A DNA stretch of 64,000 nt from Platanthera guangdongensis (GCA_039583875.1 CM077147.1:115613938-115677937), one strand, 5' to 3'. Counted from the first letter of the stretch, positions 1 through 10,690 are shown. Notes: generated by a model from the letters alone, not told the origin. Numbers and translations are program-made.

Positions 1-359
1 TCCGTCGCGGGGGCGACATCCGTCGCGGGGGCGACATCCGTCGCGGGGGCGACATCCGTCGCGGGGGCGACATCCGTCGCGGGGGCGACATCCGTCGCGG
101 GGGCGACATCCGTCGCGGGGGCGACATTGGTCGGGGGGCGACATTTGTCGTGGGGGCGACATTTGTCGTGGATGCGACATTTGTCATGGGGCCGACATTT
201 GTCGTGGATGCAACATTTGTCGTAGATGCAACATTTGTCGTGGAGGTGACATTTGTCGTGTGATCGTCATTTGTCGTGGGGCCATCATTTGTCATGGGGC
301 CGTCATTTGTCGTGGAGGAGGTATTTGTCATGGGGCCGTCATTTGTCGTGGGGGAGGTA
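1..359. repeat. 18-bp tandem repeat array (about 20 units)
   Basis: Seven identical copies of the unit TCCGTCGCGGGGGCGACA fill positions 1-126. About thirteen diverged units follow with the pattern TTTGTCGTGGNNNCGACA to position 359; one unit (127-143) is 17 bp. The left edge of the window cuts the array. The identical units at the left and the progressively diverged units at the right indicate recent local expansion. Because 18 is a multiple of 3, plus-strand frame 1 reads as a hexapeptide repeat (SVAGAT, later FVVGPS-like) until a TGA near 261. There is no supporting gene structure, so I treat it as a satellite-like array next to the 3' side of the minus-strand helicase. Confidence 0.95.
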
Positions 360-494
360 ATGGTTGCGAAAGCTTTCAAACATGTCTAGAAGAAATAATA
401 CAATGCATAATATATTCATAAAAGTACACTGAATACAAAAACAGAAGAAAAAGTAGTTCTTGAATATTACAAATGTTACATTAATCCACTCAAT
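360..494. other. AT-rich spacer, no feature seen
   Basis: This is the 3' flank of the minus-strand helicase. I looked for a Helitron 3' end (a hairpin followed by CTRR, read on the minus strand) and could not identify one convincingly. Confidence 0.5.
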
Positions 495-2693
495 CTATGT
501 AATTTGGCTCGATGCATGTAATTTTGTGAATATTTCTTTGAACACCACATTTCTAGTGTACACTCCTTCGTGCTCCTCCAATGTACCATTTTTAACCATC
601 ACTTTACTGCTATTTGCAGAAACTCCTCTTGACAATGCCACATACAGTTGTCCATGGCTAAAAACATCATTTGGTAAATATACTCCAACATTTGAAATTG
701 TTTGGCCCTGTGATTTGTTGATGGTTAGAGCATAGCTCAATCGTATTGGGAATTGCTTTCGGGTGAGCTCGAAGGGCATCTTAACATCATCTGCGCTCTT
801 CAAGGGAATTCGTGGTAGAAATACTTTGTGTCTTTTAAACTCCCCACTCAATACTTCAGCTTCAATAACATTTCTTGAAAAGTTTACACATATAAGCCTT
901 GTTCCGTTGCACAACCCAATTTTTGGATCAATATTTCTAAGAAGCATTATCGGTGAACCTTTCTTGAGATTGAGCTCGTGAGGTGGTAGATTCCCCGGAT
1001 TTATTGAATTTAAGAATTCTGGCAAATATAAATTATGAGTGTCATCTACTACTGAGTCAAAAGAATAGTAAGTTTTGCATTCTCCCGGAAATATTTCAAG
1101 ACATTTTTCATTTATTTTGTTGACATCTTCATTCAAAGGCGTTATTATGGCTCTGCTTTCCATGTAATTGATATCTGTTGGGGAACCAAGCTCAGGGAAT
1201 ATTGCATCGATCAATATATTTATTGAGCGTTCATCTACCCAAGGTATGACCATGGAGGTTGGAATCTGAATCATATCATTTAGAACGGCTGGCTCATCAC
1301 CGTTACCCACGCGCAGTAAGAACTACGAGAAATGTGGATCGTCGTGAGCTCTCATATTCATTGTTAAGCTAAGAATGCGAACATTCGTCCATAAATACGA
1401 TTCAACAATGCTTGCGCTAATAATTTGAGATTTTGTTCCATTTACGACGACCGGTGTCAGCTGACGGAAATCACCACCAAAGATCATAACCTTACCGTCG
1501 AAGGGCTGATTGACGTCAAGGACATCCTTGAAAGATCGATCCACAGCTTCGAATGCTTTTTTATGAATCATTGGGGCCTCATCCCAAATAATTGCCCCGG
1601 CTTGTTGTATCAATTCACGCAAATCAGACTGCTTATTAAATCTGCATGTCGACATTATTTCATATCTGATATGTATTTTGAACTTCGAGTGTGCAGTCCT
1701 CCCACCCGGGAGTAGGTTTGCTGCGATCCCCGATGAAGCTGTGGCTAGTATAATGAACCCTTCCTTTCTGAAAGTTGCCAGCAATGCTCGATAAAGGTAA
1801 GTTTTTCCCGTACCTCCTGCACCATCCAAGAAGAACATTGCATTTTGTCGTTTTCGTATAGATGCACTGATGATGTTGAATGCAAACAGCTATTCTGGAT
1901 TAAATGAGTTTACTGAATTTAAGTCATCATCAGATATTAAGAACGAACGTTCATGTTCTATTATGCTAGAGAAGAGGTGCAAACCCTCAAAACCTTCACT
2001 TATGGCCGGCAAACCAAAATCTTTTATTGTTTTCTTGTGTTGTTGTAGGATGTCATCTAAATCATGAAGTAACTTATCTTTTTTATAAGTGTTATTTGAA
2101 GTGCTGCTTGAAGTGTAATCTTCCGTCATACTGTCAAAATTCTCATCCCACAGATCTTGTACAGATGTCGGTTCACAGTATAACAAAATTGTTGCAAAAA
2201 GCCTTCTCAACGAAATTGGCATTCTAAAACATCTTGCTTCAGCCAGGCAATCTCGAATGCTATTGTCCTCTTCAAGAAGTCCGTGTTGCTCTGCAGCATG
2301 TTTAAAGGTTGTACATTGAACACCGCCGATAAACTTTAGATCCTCAAACGATTTTGGACCCTTAACATGATTAAGTAGCAGTCGAAAGTAAAACATTTCG
2401 CCTTCCATTGGGTTGACTGCATATATTCTACCAATAACCTTTTGATTTGATACTCTCGGTATCCACTTGCGCTCGGCAGATAAATATCTGTAATATTTTG
2501 GAAGATCTTTATATAAGTATTTCTCACGCTCTTGGTCGTCACTATACAAACGAAAAAATTCAGTTAGCATCGATTTGGAGTTCCTCTCATTTGCCAAGAC
2601 ACTTGAAATCGTGTCCCCAGTACCGAAGTGAACCTGATGTTGATTTGGTAAATGAATTTGCAATCTCGAAACAGAAGGGTATATCCTCGTCAT
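495..2693 (-). pseudogene. Helitron/PIF1-type DNA helicase, two in-frame stops, N-terminus missing
   Basis: One minus-strand reading frame runs from about 2693 to 495 (about 730 codons). The N-terminal part (IYPSVSRLQIHLPNQ, LTEFFRLYSDD, IGRIYAVNPMEGEMFYFRLLL) is typical of the region before the ATPase core in Helitron helicases. The core has Walker A GGAGGTGKT, Walker B IIWDEAPM, the motif-III-like GGDFRQLTPVV, and the C-terminal motifs LTINKSQGQT and GQLYVALSRG of SF1B/PIF1 helicases. The frame is broken only by TAG codons at 1890-1892 and 1323-1325, with no frameshift between them. The HUH Rep domain expected upstream in an autonomous Helitron is absent; the sequence there becomes the 2764-3960 duplication. 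In a Helitron this protein would unwind donor DNA during rolling-circle transposition. A host PIF1 gene is less likely, given the Helitron-style N-terminal block and the lack of introns. Confidence 0.9.
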
Positions 2694-2763
2694 CTCGAAA
2701 AAATTCAGTTTGGCAATGACGACGACGCCTCAGCATGATTTTGGCTGGCCATCTCCAAGTGTC

Positions 2764-3960
2764 TGCGATGCGATGTAATGAACTCATAAATTATCTAATT
2801 TCTTTCAAACTTGTAATCGTTTTTTGTGTTTGATGAGTACCATTTGGTTAAAAGTAAACTAATTTAATTTCATACAGAGTACACGGGGCAACGCCCCTAC
2901 GGCCAAGCGCGACCGTACCAGGCCCGCGAGGGAAATTATTAATCGCTTAAGAATTAGTATTGATATTGACATTATTTCTAAGAATGTTTGATGAAATACC
3001 ACTTGGCTAAAAGTAAACTAATTTAATTCCATACAGGGTACACGGGGCAACGCCCCTACGGCCAAGCGCGACCGTACCAGGCCCGCGAGGGAAATTATTA
3101 ATCGCTTAACAATTATTATTGATATTGACGTTATTTCTAAGAATCATTTATTTGCAATTTTGTGATTTGAATGGCAAGTAGATAAGTGTTAATGAAAGTG
3201 TGTGAAATGCGGGAAGTATAAGTTGTCTTTCGAAGGTAGATTGTTTTGCAAATTTAAGATCAGAAATCTAATATCAGAAATCTAAGTAACCGGTACACTG
3301 TATTAAGACATCCAAAACAAAAAAAATAATGAACTCATAAATTATCTAATTTATGAGTACCATTTGCGATGCGATGTAATGAACTCATAAATTATCTAAT
3401 TTCTTTCAAACTTGTAATCGTTTTTTGTGTTTGATGAAGTACCATTTGGTTAAAAGTAAACTAATTTAATTCCATACAGGGTACACGGGGCAACGCCCCT
3501 ACGGCCAAGCGCGACCGTACCAGGCCCGCGAGGGAAATTATTAATCGCTTAAGAATTAGTATTGATATTGACATTATTTCTAAGAATGTTTGATGAAATA
3601 CCACTTGGTTAAAAGTAAACTAATTTAATTTCATACAGGGTACACGGGGCAACGCCCCTACGGCCAAGCGCGACCGTACCAGGCCCGCGAGGGAAATTAT
3701 TAATCGCTTAACAATTATTAATTGATATTGATGTTATTTCTAAGAATCATTTATTTGCAAATGAAAGTGTGTGAAATGCGGGAAGTATAAGTTGTCTTTC
3801 GAAGGTAGATTGTTTTGCAAATTTAAGATCAGAAATCTAATATCAGAAATCTAAGTAACCGGTACACTGTATTAAGACATCCAAAACAAAAAAAAATAAT
3901 GAGATCAGAAATCTAAAGTGTCTTAAACCGGTAGATTGTATTAAGACATCCAAAACCAAA
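2764..3960. repeat. Tandem duplication, unit about 600 bp (2764-3364 and 3365-3960)
   Basis: The segment starting TGCGATGCGATGTAATG at 2764 recurs at 3365, an offset of 601 bp. The two copies stay collinear through CTAAGTAACCGGTACACTG and the run of A before AATAATGA. The first copy begins inside the upstream end of the helicase reading frame, so the duplication borders or truncates that gene. Each copy contains two of the GC-rich subrepeats listed separately. No protein-coding sequence is recognisable here. Confidence 0.9.
2879..3711. repeat. Four copies of a 72-bp GC-rich subrepeat with a GGGGCAACGCCCC hairpin
   Basis: Near-identical 72-bp blocks lie at 2879-2950, 3038-3109, 3481-3552 and 3640-3711, inside otherwise AT-rich DNA. 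Each opens with GTACACGGGGCAACGCCCC, where GGGGC and GCCCC can pair around an AAC loop, and closes with AATTATTAATCGCTTAA. Compact GC hairpins are typical near Helitron 3' ends, but no CTRR terminus follows these, so a structural role is only inferred. Confidence 0.85.
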
Positions 3961-4402
3961 AACAAAAACTGAGATATAGCAGTTTATTAATGTTCAAAAC
4001 ATATACGATCGTAAGACCAAGACATAGTCTCAGCCTTGCATAATTTAACTGGCGTCTTCAATAGACCTTTGTCAGAGAAGTTTGGCGGGACTACTGGAAA
4101 ACATTGAGTCATCGTGCCATGACTGGTTGCACTGTTGAGAACCAAATTTTCTTTAGGTACGAATAGAAGGATCAATGTGGGATGGGTGAGCAGTTGGATG
4201 GAAACTTTGGATTACAGGTCCTGCTTATGGTTTGACTTGTTCTTAGCTCAACAGAGCTCCTCTGTAATCTCTTTATCATTCCAATACATTTCTAATTTCA
4301 CCTGTTTTTGTGTGCTTTTCTCACTATCTTATTGAAGTATTCGTAGGAAGGATTGAAAGGATCATTCTCAGATCTTGTTTTTGTTCGGCACTTACATGAT
4401 AG

Positions 4403-4680
4403 GTACTCGTTCCAAACCCCTGAAGCCTGGAACAATAACGGCGAATACTGATCTCTTTGCTACATGCGTCCTCTGGCCATCTGGGCGATGCAATGGGCAT
4501 TCTCCACCAAATCTACAGAAGGACCTCGACAACTATTCTGTGGGAGGAGATGCTCTTACGACGCAACAGATGTCATTTGCTAAAGCCGCAAAGCTGTTGA
4601 GATTGGCGCCTCAAGATGCTTCCAAGAGCGTTCTTCGTGTTATATATGAGATCGTGTGAGATCGTGTGCAGCAGAATGTG
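4403..4680 (+). pseudogene. Captured fragment of plant GH116 (GBA2-type) glucosylceramidase, C-terminal end
   Basis: After a plausible intron acceptor (TTACATGATAG, ending at 4402) one plus frame reads YSFQTPEAWNNNGEY, a stop, then SLCYMRPLAIWAMQWAFS. This is the conserved C-terminal segment of plant non-lysosomal glucosylceramidases (family GH116). After a frame change, FAKAAKLLRLAPQDASKSVLRVIYEIV (about 4572-4658) matches the extreme C-terminal part of the same family. The piece is therefore an exon remnant with an in-frame stop and a frameshift, and it is not functional. No catalytic domain is present. Its position beside a Helitron-type helicase fits gene-fragment capture, although it lies on the opposite strand. 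The family call rests on recognition of the FQTPEAWN and YMRPLAIWAMQWA motifs. Confidence 0.75.
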
Positions 4681-4898
4681 GCCATCATGATTTTGGAATG
4701 AAAAGTGCTTCTTGGTGTCTGGAATATTCTTTTGCATATTGCTTTCCCATTGTTTTGGAATTGTTGCAGAATTTGTAATGCTCTTTGCCCGACATTTTTA
4801 AGTCAAAGTATCTGGAGACCCTATTAGATTTGGGTGTAGGTCAAGGGAATAAGTATCTGGAGACCCTATTAGATTGAATTTACTTTTTGATTGGACGT

Positions 4899-5641
4899 AG
4901 TTGTGATACCTTATGGCCAGACTTTGGTCACTGTGCCAAGCACAAATGATTAAATAAGCCACTAATCTAGAAGGCAATGAAATCTGTACAGCTCCTTACA
5001 CTGCAATTGTCGGGTTAGCAACTATTGGCCTGGTAACATCATCTTCTCCCTCTCAAGCACCCTAATCGGCTTTAATAATTGAGATCAGTTTTTCAATTCC
5101 TATAGGAATTGGACTGGTTTGATTTTCAGTTATGCTAGACAATGGAATTGAGCAAAGCTGAATGGTTATTTATTTTACATAACCCTCCTAATATTCACAT
5201 AACCCTCCTATCACATAACCCTCCTAATATGCCGCACCCACGCAACAAAGAAGAGAGCAGCAGTGAAATAACCCTCCTAATACCATGTAGAGCAGCAGTG
5301 ATACCCTATGGTCAGACTTTGGTCACTGTGCCAAGCCCAAATGATTAAATAAGCCACTAATCTAGAAGGCAATGAAATCTGTACAGCTCCTTGCACTGCA
5401 ATTGTCGGGTTAGCAACTATTGGCCTGGTAACATCATCTTCTCCCTCTCAAGCACCCTAATCGGCAATTGGACTGGTTTGATTTTCAGTTATGCTAGACA
5501 AAGGAATTGAGCAAAGCTGAATGGTTATTTATATTACATAACCTTCCTAATATTCACATAACCCTCCTATCACATAACCCTCCTAATATGCCGCACCCAC
5601 GCAACAAAGAAGAGAGCAGCAGTGAAATAACCCTCCTAATA
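4899..5641. repeat. Tandem duplication, two units of about 380 and 350 bp
   Basis: The block from the GTGATACC near 4908 (ATGGCCAGACTTTGGTCACTG..., ending CATAACCCTCCTAATAC near 5283) is repeated from the GTGATACC near 5298 to 5641. The second unit lacks about 36 bp (the offset falls from 395 to 359 between positions 5072 and 5107). Inside each unit the short phrase CATAACCCTCCTA is itself repeated three times. No coding function is evident. Confidence 0.9.
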
Positions 5642-5694
5642 CAGCAGAGTTCGGGACAGAGATACCCTTCAAGAATAGGTTAAAATGACTGGGA

Positions 5695-6260
5695 CAGAGA
5701 TTGAATGAAAGAATACCTAGGAATCGGGCACCCTCGTTGTCGAGTTGTCGAGGAAGAAGCAGTTCGCCAAGGGAGGAACGTTCGTTGTCGATGAAGAGGC
5801 GGTTCACGAAGGGAGGCCCTGCCCTAGAAGAGAAAGAAAATAGGGCTTCAGTCGTCGCAGAGTTCGGGAATGAGCGGAGGCAAGTAAATAATACGAACTT
5901 GAGAGCATACCTACGAATCGGGCACCGTCGTTGTGGAGAGTTGTCGAGGAAGAAGCAGAATCGGGCACCGTCGTTGTCGAGAGTTGTCGAGGAAGAAGCA
6001 GTTCGCAGAGTTGTCGAGGAAGAAGCAGAATCGGGCACCGTCGTTGTCGAGAGTTGTCGAGGAAGAAGCAGTTCGCAGAGTTCGGGAATGAGCGGAGGCG
6101 TATGTCTTTGCCGGCAGAGATGAGGGGCGACCTGGCTTTAGGCGTGCGTCGACGAATGCCCCTGGAGCAGAGAGAGCGGAAATGCGGCGCGCGGGGGACT
6201 ATTGCGGGTTTAGGTTTCAGCTTCGGACTTTATTACCAGCGGGGACCAAAATTTCCAGCG
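5695..6260. repeat. Local tandem repeats (GTTGTCGAGGAAGAAGCAG) in a GC-rich block
   Basis: The phrases GAATCGGGCACCGTCGTTGT and GTTGTCGAGGAAGAAGCAG alternate several times between 5917 and 6080, with an older, more diverged copy at 5717-5765. Reading frames through the block encode only repetitive Glu/Arg/Ser-rich peptides and have no recognisable domain. Confidence 0.8.
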
Positions 6261-6388
6261 GGAAATTAAGGCGGCAAAGTGAAAAAGACTAAAAAACCTT
6301 TACTTTGGGAATGAAAGTAAGAGATAAAGGGTTATTTTGGGAAAGTAAATGTTACACCATAGCTTGGAAAGGGTTTGTTTATAGTATA

Positions 6389-6391
<3 letters not shown>

Positions 6392-6450
<59 letters not shown>
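6392..6450. repeat. (AT)n microsatellite
   Basis: About 29 uninterrupted AT dinucleotides, followed by ACACAAACAC and a second, shorter AT-rich tract to about 6485. Confidence 0.98.
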
Positions 6451-6454
<4 letters not shown>

Positions 6455-6489
6455 AACACACATATATATACATATATATATACATACAG

Positions 6490-7150
6490 CAAGATCATCC
6501 CGGCCACCACTTCAACAGCTCGGGCCAACACCCCCGTCCACCACTTCAACAGCTCGGGCCAACACCCCCGTCCACCACTTCAACAGCACCGGCCAACACT
6601 TCCAACACCACTCCAACCAACAGCAGCTGCACATGCAAGCACAGCCGGCCTAGCTCCTCCATGCACAGGAACCTGCGAATCCAAGCTCGGCTTCCAAAGT
6701 GCAGCACCTCTCCAACCTCAGCTCCGGCAGCCACCTCCTCCAGATCCTGCAACTCCTCCATGCAGCAGCTCCTCCACCTTTAGCTTCTCCCCCACCACCA
6801 AGTCCCGGCCACCTCCAGCTCTTCCCTCTACCAAGACCAAGAGCAACCTCCAACAGCTCACCCTTGCTCCAGCTCCTAGCTACGGCTGCCTCGGCCTCCA
6901 CCCAGCCCGGCCGCCTCCGCCACCATGCAGCCCCTCCACGCTCGGGCAACAAATTCCAAGCGTTGGCAACCTCCATGCAGCACGAGTGCCACCCTCATCC
7001 ATGCAAGTGGCCCGACTTCCAGCTACTCCGGCCAAGCTCCATGTCACTGCTCCAGCCTGCCTCGTCCACGTCACTACTCCTGCCTGCCTCGTCCACATCA
7101 CCGATCCAAGGCCACCGCCTCTACCATTTCACAGGGAGAGAGGAAAAAGT
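6490..7150 (+). other. C-rich low-complexity region with a Pro/Ser/His-rich open frame
   Basis: The sequence is rich in CCACC, CAGC and CTCC, with a near-exact 37-bp repeat at 6500-6575 (CCACTTCAACAGCTCGGGCC). A plus-strand frame stays open for 287 codons (6305-7168), but the product is Pro/Ser/Ala/His-rich, begins inside the (AT)n tract (repeated YI dipeptides) and has no domain. It lies just upstream of a promoter-like region, so it is more likely the U3/upstream part of a retroelement than a gene. Confidence 0.55.
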
Positions 7151-7151
7151 T

Positions 7152-7236
7152 ATAACGGCCGGAATTAATTTTCATTCGGCCTGTTACTGTAGCATGAACA
7201 GTAACGGCCGAATGAAATTAATTTGGGCCGTTACGT
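7152..7236. repeat. Imperfect inverted repeat, arms about 38 bp, short loop
   Basis: The left arm (7152-7190, TAACGGCCGGAATTAATTTT...) pairs with the right arm (about 7198-7236, ...AATTAATTTGGGCCGTTACG) around the loop AGCATGA. It could form a long hairpin or a cruciform. It sits immediately upstream of a TATA-like CTTATAAATTATC at 7247-7259. Confidence 0.8.
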
Positions 7237-8379
7237 CTAGTAATGCTTATAAATTATCAAGATTTTTGGCATTAGGGGGGCATTCCGGAGTGCAATTCTA
7301 AGGCATTCTATTTGAGAATAAAATCAGTCCAGAAATTCGTTCTCGAGAAATTTATTCGATTGTAGAATTTTGTTCCGGGAAGTTGTCAAATTCGGTCGTC
7401 GTTTTAATTGTTGTTTTTTGTTAGTTTGTACGTTTTTCTCTTTTAGCTTAGAATTTTTGCTAGCTTGCAACCTCACAACTTCGCACTATTATTTCTTGTA
7501 AACCATCGTTCTAGTCACAATAAAATTTTATTATTCCTATTTCAATATTTATCCCTTGTATTTTTGTTTCAAATTTGTATCTCTTGTTATCTCTGTTTTT
7601 TTTATAATGTCGCATTATTATGATAATGATTCATCCATCTCCATGAGCAACTAATTTCTATAGTGCTCGGTCGCGATGATCCGAGGATGAGTTAATTCTT
7701 GTTATGATTTTAGTTTTGCTTTTCTCAATTTGTTGAACACTTAAGATTTACCATCGATCAATTCATTGAGGCTATATATTTTATATAGTTTTCAAAATAG
7801 TTTTCGCTTTTTACTTGGCCGAGAGGCTCGTAAGGCAAATCGATCACTCATCGGTAAAAAGAGTAGAACACAACCCTCGAGAGAGGACGACGTAACTCTT
7901 CCGAATTAGAGTAAAATCCAATAGCGAGGTTCACTACCTAAAGCAAGTCTTAGGCGATGCGATTTGAGAACGAAAGTTCGGTCGATACACCTAAGCTTAG
8001 TTGAACCTAATCCTCGAAAGATGAGTGTTCATGCTTCAGGAATCTCCACGGTCAAAGCCTCTTTAACAAGAGAACTGCATTTCTATTTTCATTCCGTTAT
8101 TTTCAATTTACAAGATGATTCAAGGATCGGGCACTAGTTTTAATATATTGTTTTAAGTCCGTTAACATTTCTAGTTTTTACTTTTCGCAACCTCAACTCA
8201 AATTTCTATTGATAAGATAATAACGATCTTTCAAAGTAGGATTACTCGATCACCCCGAGTCCAATACAAACTTGTTTCCTTTAAACTTATTCTACTTTCG
8301 ATACGGTACACTTGTCATTGTCGTTTGCGGATATAGTTTTGCGCAATCAACTACCTGTTTGACCACTTCTACATCATCA
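7170..8379 (+). mobile_element. Probable 5' LTR of gypsy element 1 (start not resolved)
   Basis: The region precedes the gag of the first gypsy element. It contains a TATA-like box (7249-7258) and AT-rich leader-like sequence, and it ends ...CTACATCATCA directly before TGGTAACAC, a decayed form of the TGGTATCAG primer site at 8380. The CATCA end resembles the solo LTR at 9034-10342. I could not define the 5' boundary, and no matching 3' LTR is visible after 15480. Confidence 0.5.
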
Positions 8380-8409
8380 TGGTAACACCAATAGTATTAC
8401 CGTCAATCC

Positions 8410-9033
8410 ATGTCTGACCAGAACCTTACCGACGAGAGAGCCACAAACTCCAATTATAAAATGACATCTGCGGAATTCCAGCGATTGATGATAGATCGAT
8501 TCTATCAATTGATTGCACTATATGACAATCTTTACACCCGTGCCGACGTCATTGAGGATCAGCGAGAGCATTCCACCTCCCAAAACAGGGACAACGCACC
8601 CACTCCATCTGATGTTCCCTTTGAGGAAGAATGGGTTGCCCTCCCTACACAAGACGTGTGTATTAGGAATATGCCACCATGAGAGGCCGCTCCACTACGA
8701 GATCCTGCTCCACACCGGAGGAGACCTCCCGATCACCGTCGAGATTATCAGCTTGTACCTGTTCCACCACGGCACCCAGCTACTCGTGATAGAGCTTAGG
8801 ACCGTTAAGACTACAGTCTGGATGATTACTTGGATAAATATCCTGGGCCACGCTGAGCACCGCGATTTGAGGACGATAGTATTCATCTTATGTGCATTAA
8901 TGCCCCCACCTTCGACGGTTAGCTTGACCCGAAGACTTTTAGTTATTGGCTTCAGGAGATGGACCATTACTCTGAGTGGTATGATATGAGCGATGAGCGT
9001 TGTGTTAGATTTGCAAAAATGAAGTTGGTCGGT
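8410..9033 (+). pseudogene. gypsy 1 gag, N-terminal part
   Basis: The ATG at 8410 starts MSDQNLTDERATNSNYKMTSAEFQRLMIDRFYQLI. After frame changes, the segment near 8880-9033 reads HLMCINAPTFDG, a stop, LDPKTFSYWLQEMDHYSEWYDMSDERCVRFAKMKLVG. This is the retrotransposon gag (capsid) signature of plant Ty3/gypsy elements: the prey sequence before F-G, L-D-P, W-L-E-M, and the K-L-G before the split. The reading is interrupted exactly at 9033 by the solo LTR and resumes at 10348. Gag would form the cytoplasmic virus-like particle that packages element RNA; here it is inactive. Confidence 0.8.
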
Positions 9034-10342
9034 TGATGCAACATGTGTCGCATCCTAATTCTATTTTATTTCATGTCGCACATGTAATCGCGCTCGTTAT
9101 AAGCGTTTGATTCTTTTATTTCGCGCATACCGTTGTGCAAATTTTGGTATGGCTTGTTGACGTGACCGACCAACGAGACCCTGAATGAAAAGGTTTGTCA
9201 AATTAGGTAGGTGATAGTTAAAGCAAGTTGTGAAAATTAGTCACAAATATATCGAGTATTTTAGATTTAAATTCATAAACATGGCATGATCATTTGGGTC
9301 CTGATATACTCTCATTCAAAACCCCTCATTTACTTATTAAAATCATTTATGTTAATGGAAATGTCCTTTAAGCCAGCCACAGCCCCAGTCACTGTTAAGT
9401 GACAACACTCACTTTCTAATTAACGAATTTCAACAGAGTAAATGACCCAAAGCTCTCCCTATTTAATCCAAACCCCACCCACGGAATGCCCTAGCCTGGA
9501 AATAGAAACGAACCGAGTGAATACTCTCTGTTCATTTTCGTCCAGCACCGACAACCCTTCTAACCCATTCTCCTGTGATTTCCTGCTCACCACCGACGCC
9601 AGAGCCCTAGACCTCTCATGCTTCTTCCACCGTCAGAGCCGGCGACTACTCCGTCGCTTCTCGATCCTCTAGCCGCTCCTCCAAGCTTTCGCCGCCGCTC
9701 ACCGCCGTCAGTTTCTGCCAAGGCATTTTCCTCTTCATCCAACAGTAGCTTCCCGGCCCGACTCCTTCCTTGCCGAAGCCAAGTCTCCTCCAGGCTTGAA
9801 GACCCGCCCAGTTCGATTGCTCCTTCGAACTCGTCGTTGCGACCCGAGCGACCTTAAGTCCGCAACGAGTCCTCATCGGCCCACAGTTTGTTCCAGATCT
9901 GCCGCCAACCCTACCTCTGGAGCAGCCGTCACCTCCGACTCCTAGTATTGTCTTCTTGCTACTTACCCGTGACGACATCAGTAGATTAACTTGACTGTTC
10001 ATATGGACTGAGGTATAACTTGCTAATTCGCGCTCTCCCTATGGTTAGTATAATTTCATGCTAATATTTGATGACTACTAAATTCAGAGCTTGCCTAAAA
10101 TATCATTTCCTGTTTGTCGTCAATTCGAAAGCACGGTTGTGTTTGTTTTTTTAATGAATAGCTTGTGGAAGATTTATATCATATTGCGTAATGTGCGTGA
10201 ATGTTTAGCCTTATGAGCGTTTGCGACGCCTCGACCGCTAGTTGTCTAGAAACTACGCATGAAGTTCCCATGCGTCGCAATTACTTTAAAGTTCACAATT
10301 ATTATATTTTAAAACTACAACCCTAGGTTTGAGTTCACATCA
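9034..10342 (+). mobile_element. Solo LTR of a gypsy element (1309 bp, TSD TCGGT)
   Basis: The element starts TGATGCAACATG and ends GTTCACATCA, so the ends form a perfect 5-bp inverted repeat TGATG/CATCA. It is flanked by identical 5-bp direct repeats TCGGT (9029-9033 and 10343-10347). Removing it and one TSD copy joins the two halves of the gag. The first 200 bp align by eye with the LTR at 60461 and the LTR fragment at 19384 (TGATGCATC, GCATTTTATTT-type tracts, GAGACCCTGAATGAAAAGGTTTG). No internal retroelement sequence remains, which fits unequal recombination between two LTRs. Confidence 0.93.
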
Positions 10343-10347
10343 TCGGT

Positions 10348-10690
10348 CCAGCCAAGATTTTTCAGATCAGCCTAGAGAAGTCTCTATATCGATCCATTGG
10401 GAAGACATGAAATGCCTATTGAAGGAAAAAATACCTTTCCGCCTCCTATCGAGATCAGTTGCTAGATCATCTTTTTGGCATTGCACTAGGCACGCAATCT
10501 GTAGCGGAGTACATGTCTCGATTTGATGAGCTAGCAGTGAGTGATCTACGAGAGGAGACTAGCACCACCGCTTCCCGGTTCTGTACTGGATTGAAATCGG
10601 AGATACGTAGGGAGTTTATTCCCCACCGATTAGTGACGGTAAATCAAGTTTATCAAATGGCCCTCGAGTATGAGCAGTACCTATGACACG
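10348..10690 (+). pseudogene. gypsy 1 gag, C-terminal part of capsid
   Basis: This continues the gag after the solo LTR. It reads SIHWEDMKCLLKEK, a frameshift, then LLDHLFGIALGTQSVAEYMSRFDELAVSDLREE...RFCTGLKSEIRREFIPHRLVTVNQVYQMALEYEQYL (10450-10683). The pattern V-A-E-Y-x-x-R-F-x-E-L and R-F-x-x-G-L-x-x-x-I is the classic gypsy capsid C-terminal domain. A degenerate zinc knuckle (NFQCYRGN) follows near 10850. Confidence 0.85.

Noticed and set aside
1..359. CRISPR-like repeat array
   Set aside because: Units are head-to-tail with no unique spacers, and the context is a plant transposon region.
2879..3711. GGGGCAACGCCCC hairpins as Helitron 3' ends
   Set aside because: No CTRR tetranucleotide follows at the expected distance on either strand.
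6305..7168. 287-codon Pro/Ser/His-rich frame
   Set aside because: It starts inside an (AT)n microsatellite, has low-complexity composition and no domain, and lies in a probable upstream LTR region.
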